The position numbers and the translations under genes are program-made. Of a DNA stretch of 64,000 nt, positions 58,459 to 64,000 are shown one piece after another. How positions within the stretch are numbered: position 1 is the first letter of the stretch; each line of letters starts with the position of its first letter. The notes under the pieces were generated by a model. That model was not told the DNA's origin and ran no database searches. It worked only from the letters and a program-made list of their open reading frames with translations. Location of the stretch: assembly GCA_949152475.1 (NCBI GenBank), contig OX424558.1, forward strand, positions 38,078,651-38,142,650, given 5' to 3'. This stretch comes from Terebella lapidaria. Lineage: Eukaryota; Annelida; Polychaeta; Terebellida; Terebellidae.

Positions 58459-59393
58459 GTTCAGACTAGGGGCCTCACGATTACGCGATTAATATCTACG
58501 AGCAGAGTATTGCCAATAATCACGAGTATTAGGTTACGTAAATGTATCCGATTAATCATGAATTGAACACCATTCACCAAACAATTGGGTAAGACTTACA
58601 ACTTCAACCAATGCTAAGAACTGGGATTACATGTTTGGGCCGTCCGCGTGTACAATTGCATATAATACAGTACACTTTCACTTGTGATACTGGTACATGA
58701 TACCGGAAATAGAGCAAATGTAGGATAAAGTGCCACTCTGGGCAAATGTGGGTGTGACCAATCAGCGCCATGCTTTCTGCACCATGTGACCAGTTTCGAA
58801 CCAATCACAGCCTATGACTCAGATTGCCCACGTTATTGTACATCCAACCCAGGAAATATTATTAGTTATGAAGAATTAAAGAAACATACACTTCACACAC
58901 ACACATTCACAAAGTCACAAACCACAAAATCACAAACCATTTGACATGATGGAGGCGAAAAGCAAATATACCAGTGAAATTAGGAAGTTTTTCAAGTTTA
59001 CTGATGATAAAAAGAAAACAACATGCACACTCTGCAAAAAATCGTTAGTATATTGTGGTAGAACCACAATATGAAGAACCATATGCTGCAACATATGTTT
59101 ATTTTACTGCATTCTCATATGAAATTGATAATTGATATTCAGAATCTGTTTGAATATTGGAGTGATCACTTGACCTGAATGCAACCTAAATTTTCACGTC
59201 GTTATCTAGGTTGACTGACCGAAACTGTGGGAAATACCCAACATATCTCGTACTCAAACTCAGTTTCTTAACTTTCTTCAGCGGCCTGCGAATGTTATAT
59301 GGTAGACTAACGATTAATCAATTACGAATAGGTCAAAAGGTGACAATTAATCGACTACAGTTTTTCTGTAATAGTGAGGCCCTTAGTTCAGAC
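58459..59393 (+). mobile_element. Decayed hAT transposon with a BED-finger transposase start
   Basis: The element 58467-59385 has ends TAGGGGCCTCACGATTA and, reverse-complemented, TAAGGGCCTCACTATTA. An exact 8-bp duplication GTTCAGAC lies at 58459-58466 and 59386-59393. From the ATG at 58949 the plus strand reads MEAKSKYTSEIRKFFKFTDD, then a BED-type finger (TTCTLCKKSLVYCGRTT, with the two His one base out of frame). A one-base loss near 59068 breaks the frame, and the catalytic part is absent. So it is a deletion derivative. Confidence 0.85.
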
Positions 59394-60421
59394 CAACTTA
59401 TTACGGTCTAGTACGGGTGACTGGCCTATTCCTGAGCAGGGTCTAAACCTGAGCACCCCTCATGGTCAGTCGTTACTTTGTTATATTTTGTTGTTGTGGT
59501 GACATGCGCTGAACTCTGGCAGTCCCTGCCGCATACACGATAGGTGTAGGCCTAACATGTTTGTTTGTCACATAATCACAACATGATGGCTCGTGACTTT
59601 CCAGCCCGATAACAGTGTGGTCTGGATGAACCATGCATGAATCGTACTAGATCTAGTACGAACTCCTTCCGTATCTGGATGTTTCAGATAGATAAATGAA
59701 TGAATGTGCCTGAACGTTATGATGGCTTACCCACCGTGATCACATCAAATTCGAACAATGATTCTGACCGAGTCATATTTCCAACTGTTTGAACACACAT
59801 AAATGGGAGTTTCATATACAATGTATCATCGAACGAATCAGTACTTGGTCTAGTTTTTTTTCTGCCTATATAGGGTAGTTATTATTTAGTTATAAGAAAA
59901 TAATCAGTGATTCATTAGTACCTTGTTGTTTGCACTGTGCGTGGAATTGTCAATCTACCTTGCCCTTTTCATGCTTTGTTTGCATTTGGGTGTGATGGAT
60001 ACAGTTCCTGTATTTACTTCTAAAATCTCATGTAAAACACCTGTTCAAATGAATAAAAAATTTCTAGAGGACTCGTTTTATTCATAATATTTGATGCGAG
60101 TACATTCCATTCAGTTAATTTTAGAAATATTGGCTATTTTCGTAGTCGGTCCCTTTAAATTACAAATCACTCGCCATCTAGTTGTCATTCAGCTGCTGTT
60201 GGCTGGATGCACGTGCATGTACACCAGCTATACCACTATTCATATATTTGAAATAACTCAGATTTGGAACATAGTTATATGTTGCCTCATATCCAATAAT
60301 CATGGAGAGTTTTTCCGATATATACAAGTGTGTGTCACAGTGTGTGTAATATACACCCAGGTAACATACATCTACACATGTATCAGTATATAATTTTGTG
60401 GTGTCATTTTCCACCCTGCAG
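59394..60421. other. Upstream region or 5' intron of the TAB gene
   Basis: No repeat ends and no supported coding frame. The TAB exon at 60422 is preceded by a pyrimidine-rich acceptor (CATTTTCCACCCTGCAG), so an untranslated first exon and the promoter should lie upstream, but neither can be placed. Confidence 0.4.
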
Positions 60422-60424
60422 GCC

Positions 60425-60701
60425 ATGAAAGAGATCAATGTTCCAAGTGGCGCATTTCCGTTTGACTACACAGAGCGAGCCTTCGAAGAAAACGCCTGCG
60501 CTTACTGCGCATGCCACCGTGACCGTCCAGCCTCAGCCGTCGCCCCACCAGCAGCTACACGCGTCGACGGTGGTGATTGCCCCTGGTGTAACCACCATCA
60601 TGGAGCCACCGAGTGTAATCATCGACCAGAATCTCCTCAACGAACTGGTCAAGAGATTCCCGGAAGTGCCCTGCGAGCTTGTGATCAAAATCATACAACA
60701 G
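60425..60701 (+). promoter_or_regulatory. Possible upstream ORF overlapping the TAB start
   Basis: An ATG at 60425 (G at -3) opens a different frame (MKEINVPSGAFPFDYTERAF...). It stays open past the TAB ATG at 60600 and through the end of this exon. If present in the mRNA it would compete with the TAB start. There is no sign that its product is a real protein. Confidence 0.35.
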
Positions 60702-63573
60702 GTTTGTAGATGTATTCTTATGGTGATGTACTATGCTGTGATTGATACCACTATTTGTCATAATTTCAGAATTCATGGCTATGTAAGTCCATCGAATTTT
60801 ATTAATACAGTTGAAGTGAGTCACAATGTAGCTCTCGCGAAATATCCCTGGAGTCGTAGGTTTTTTCCGAGGACTTACCTCAGTTCATGCTGTGCGTTTT
60901 TTCATTCCCTTACAGAAGGGCAATCAGCGTGAGGCCTGCATGATGGAACTAGTTCGAGAGAGTCCCAAATATTCTTCTCAAGACCACAGAGCAAGCAACG
61001 GACCTCGACATCGAAGCGACTCTGCAAGTAGCCGAGGGAGCATACCTGGGGTCTTGGACCAGAGTCCAACAGCCAATCAGACGTACGCAAACTACTCCAC
61101 TGTTCCCTACCATCATAGTGCCAGCGAACCCCAGATGTCAAACATGGTCAACAACGATCCCTACGTGAGTCCCGGCCCGCAGACAGCACCCGCGCAGCCC
61201 GACATGTTCCAGCCGTTCCCAGCTCCCACACAACCCGGGGGAACACCATTTGGGAATACATCCCAAGGGTATTGGATGCATGGCAACATGCCACACTATC
61301 ACCCGAGTCCGCACTCGTGGCAACCGAATCATGAGACCACACGCACACCCCAAAGCACAGGACAGTACCCAGTACCGGCGCCACATGTTGACCAACTTAG
61401 GAACTCACAGGCTCCTACACCATCACGACCAGGGGGCTTCGGAAAGGATTTTCCACCAGGGAAGTATGATTTTTCGCCGGAATCCCCAAATCGGAAACCC
61501 CCAGTACACCCGCCTTCTTCCTACCCACACAACACACATGTGCCAAGTCCGCAACATCAAAAATCACCAATGGTTGCCGTGACAACGCCCCGCCAAGCCT
61601 GGGACAAGACGCCCACTAGTCCATCAACAGTGTTTCAGCCATCCCCTGCCCATGGCCAAGGACTGTATAGACCACCCGATTCCACCAGCTCCACTTTCAT
61701 CTCGAGTTTACACAAGTTCATCGGATCGCCGCCGGAGCATGCACCGTTCAAAAACCCTTCCAGCATTAACATTAGGTTAGGAGGTGGCACTAGTCAGCCA
61801 TATAGCCTGCCAGCAGCCGGCTCGGGACCTCACCTTCAATCCTCTAGGACACCTCCCGCTCAAAACTCAGATTCCTGGTATTCAAGTATTGACAGTCAAG
61901 TGAAAAATCCACCGAACTATATGCCACACACCACAGATATACATGGTCCTGCGTCCACTCATCCTGCTGTGTTAACACAGGAGGCTGTGGCGTCATCAGA
62001 ATTCCACCACATTTTGGAAGGACGCCAGATGCGATCAGGCAGTTTGGGTGGAGAAGATGTTGCTTACTTTGAATGTGAGTGGTTATCATCAGCCATATTT
62101 ATTTCATGAGTATAAGTATTTCTTTGTCATCCACATTCCATTCATGACTGAAGATGACTTTACAAATTATGCAGAAAATATACATGGAATGCATAATGAG
62201 TCATTGATTTTCTGACCCACAGCATTGATACGACACCAAAAGGAGCGACTGGATAAATTGAAACAGGACATTATAACGTTGGAGGACTTGCGAGGTGACT
62301 TAAAATCACAGGTAGCTCGGAAAGATAAGCTTGTACTGCAGGCTCAGCGCAAGCGGGTTGTCAACACGCCTTCCATCAGTGTAAGTATGCAGCAGAGCTA
62401 CTCAAGTCTTTGTGAATACTCGCTATATCATGCTCACAGTTCAGGTGTAGAGATTGCGTGTAACTAACATGTACTATATCTTCAAAAACTATTGTTGATA
62501 AACACAAATATTAATTGAGAATCTTGTATGGTGCTGCATAGTCCCAAGTGGATTGCTTTGGGTTTCATTGTTAAATGTTGATGTCCGACCTTGCAGATGT
62601 CAGACCTTCAAAAGGTCCGAGAAGAAAACCGCTCCTTACAGGTCGACTCTCATCTGCTGACTTTGGAGTTTGACCGTGTTACAAAAGGACAAGGTATATT
62701 TAAAATAACATTTCACTGACTTGATCCATGTCATGTGAACTACTGACTGAATAAAAAAATTATTTTCAATGTGCCGTTTGTCTTTTCATTTAGCTGTGAT
62801 TGGTAGTGACCCGAATGAAGACTTTTATGCCAGGATACCGCGAGGACAGTCAACACCGATAACTTCAACTGAGACTGGCTCAACTACCGTCACAAGTAGG
62901 GGCATTAAGATAGGAACAGATACCTAAAACTGTTACTGTCAGAGGATAGTTAGAAAAACTGTATTTGAAATTAAAAATTAGATAGTGAATTCTTACAATA
63001 CAAGTATGGTTGGATGTTCAATTTCAAATATCATTGTTTATTGTGCACAATGTTCAAAATGTTATAAATACTATTTTGTTCAAACACAATACATTTTCCA
63101 ATCCCACCCCGTACACCATCCACGTAGCCGTGACGACAGCACAGCCTTCGTCGCACCCCCCTGCTCCGCCGACGCTGGTCTCCAGTCACGACCACCTCTC
63201 GCACCATCTCTCGCACCACGCCGCGCACCATCCCACGCACCACCCTACGCAGCCCCACCAGCTACAGAATGTGCGAGAGACGGAGGAGGAAGAAGAACAC
63301 TGGAGCTGCTCGGCTTGTACGTTCCACAATCATCCCGAAATCAACCAGTGCGAAATGTGCAACATGCCACGAGTCGGACGTAAGTTTGCGCTTCCTTTTC
63401 GTGTGCAAGTGGAGATTGTAAATTCTGCGTATCTATTTTACCCCAATGCACCTTTTTGTAGAGCAGTCCTGTTGGCTTCAAAATGAGTATGAGGTACTAG
63501 TATGTATATGTAAGAAACTGCTTCAATGAACATGATATACTTGTAATCTTTTTATTTTCCAGGTCGTAGATAA
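60600..63573 (+). CDS. TAB2/TAB3-like: TAK1-binding adaptor TAB2/TAB3, 7 coding exons
   Basis: Adaptor that binds ubiquitin chains and brings the kinase TAK1 (MAP3K7) to upstream signalling complexes. Exons: 60600-60701 (exon starts 60422), 60916-62074, 62223-62380, 62597-62693, 62794-62895, 63128-63379, 63563-63573. They join in phase to about 626 codons (human TAB2: 693). The start at 60600 is chosen because it has A at -3 and G at +4 and leaves the human-like short lead before the CUE domain. An in-frame ATG at 60438 has a poor context. Order: CUE domain (QNLLNELVKRFPEVPCELVI, spanning exons 1-2), a ~350-residue Pro/Ser/Gln linker, a coiled coil (QKERLDKLKQDIITLEDLRG and KVREENRSLQ), a His-rich stretch, and an NZF finger (WSCSACTFHNHPEINQCEMC). 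Family knowledge assigns the coiled coil to TAK1 binding and the NZF to Lys63-linked ubiquitin. It ends RVGRRR. Confidence 0.93.
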
Positions 63574-64000
63574 CCTGTGCAGGTTGTAGAAGAGGGTGAT
63601 CGCTCGAGGTGAAACAGATTCTTTATGCGAGGAGCTCAGAACGTTCTCGCTTTGGATAAATTCATGACTTTCTCCATTGGTGCTTCAAAACTGTAAATAG
63701 GACTGTTGAATATACAAGACCATGTAATCCATCTAACGCAATTTGTTCATGTACATATTGTACGATGATAATGAAATTGTATTTGATTGATTGTTATGCA
63801 ATTATTAACATCAATGTACAATGTGTGATCTGCTTGCTTGTCGTGTAAGCATCTTGTAGATATGTACAGTACAGACCCTTTTAAAAAATAGAAAAAAATG
63901 GTGTATTTGTAGATATGGTACGTTTTTTAAGTGGGTGTCAAGACAGCTATGCTCGTGAATGCCTTCTATACGTTTGTTTTTGTGAAAATGGCAGAACTGA

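Noticed and set aside
61138-61395. Minus-strand frames opposite the TAB linker
   Set aside because: They are shadows of the proline-rich coding exon.

Overview
This window is nuclear DNA of a metazoan, most likely a marine invertebrate (ambulacrarian, cephalochordate or lophotrochozoan; the sequence alone does not settle which). Genes are split by GT-AG introns, and dispersed and tandem repeats fill most of the space between them. Nothing prokaryotic is present: no operons, no CRISPR array, and no RNA gene that I could recognise.

Three host genes can be resolved exon by exon. (1) A membrane-anchored gamma-glutamyltransferase lies on the plus strand at 8901-15927, in 11 visible exons. (2) The kinetochore protein NDC80 lies on the minus strand at 41930-35447, in 16 exons that join in phase to 622 codons. 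(3) A TAB2/TAB3-type TAK1-binding adaptor lies on the plus strand at about 60422-63573, with a CUE domain, a long proline-rich linker, a coiled coil and a C-terminal NZF zinc finger. They belong to unrelated processes: glutathione turnover, chromosome segregation and innate/TGF-beta signalling.

Layout. 277-6579: an ~800 bp duplicated segment, one copy of which holds 11.7 tandem copies of a 364-bp unit. 6580-8900: degenerate repeats. 8901-15927: GGT, with MITE-like elements in two introns. 16775-22545: a Penelope-like element with the GIY-YIG endonuclease in front of the reverse transcriptase, flanked by rearranged LINE pieces. About 22820-25560: a Ty3/gypsy fossil split by a 757-bp CAC-ended transposon. 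25560-28400: intergenic. 28400-29790: a ~146-bp tandem array with AGGTCA-type motifs in each unit. 30430-33460: a DIRS-like fossil on the minus strand. 34446-35185: a foldback element. 35447-41930: NDC80, with a hAT MITE just upstream. 43290-46081: a 3' scrap of the Penelope-like element, a TTAA-flanked MITE, and an 846-bp element whose ends are arrays of short palindromes. 46219-51230: Ty3/gypsy debris with an internal duplication. 51245-56389: a tandem duplication, a 397-bp MITE and a 2.8-kb CAC-ended transposon. 58467-59385: a decayed hAT transposon with a BED finger. 60422-63573: the TAB gene.

The strongest leads are these: the 364-bp array with its empty duplicate; two CAC-ended non-autonomous transposons of different sequence but the same plan (palindrome in each terminal repeat, half-site repeats inside); the 846-bp palindrome-satellite element; the permuted Penelope-like element with a second 3' scrap elsewhere in the window; and the AGGTCA-bearing satellite.
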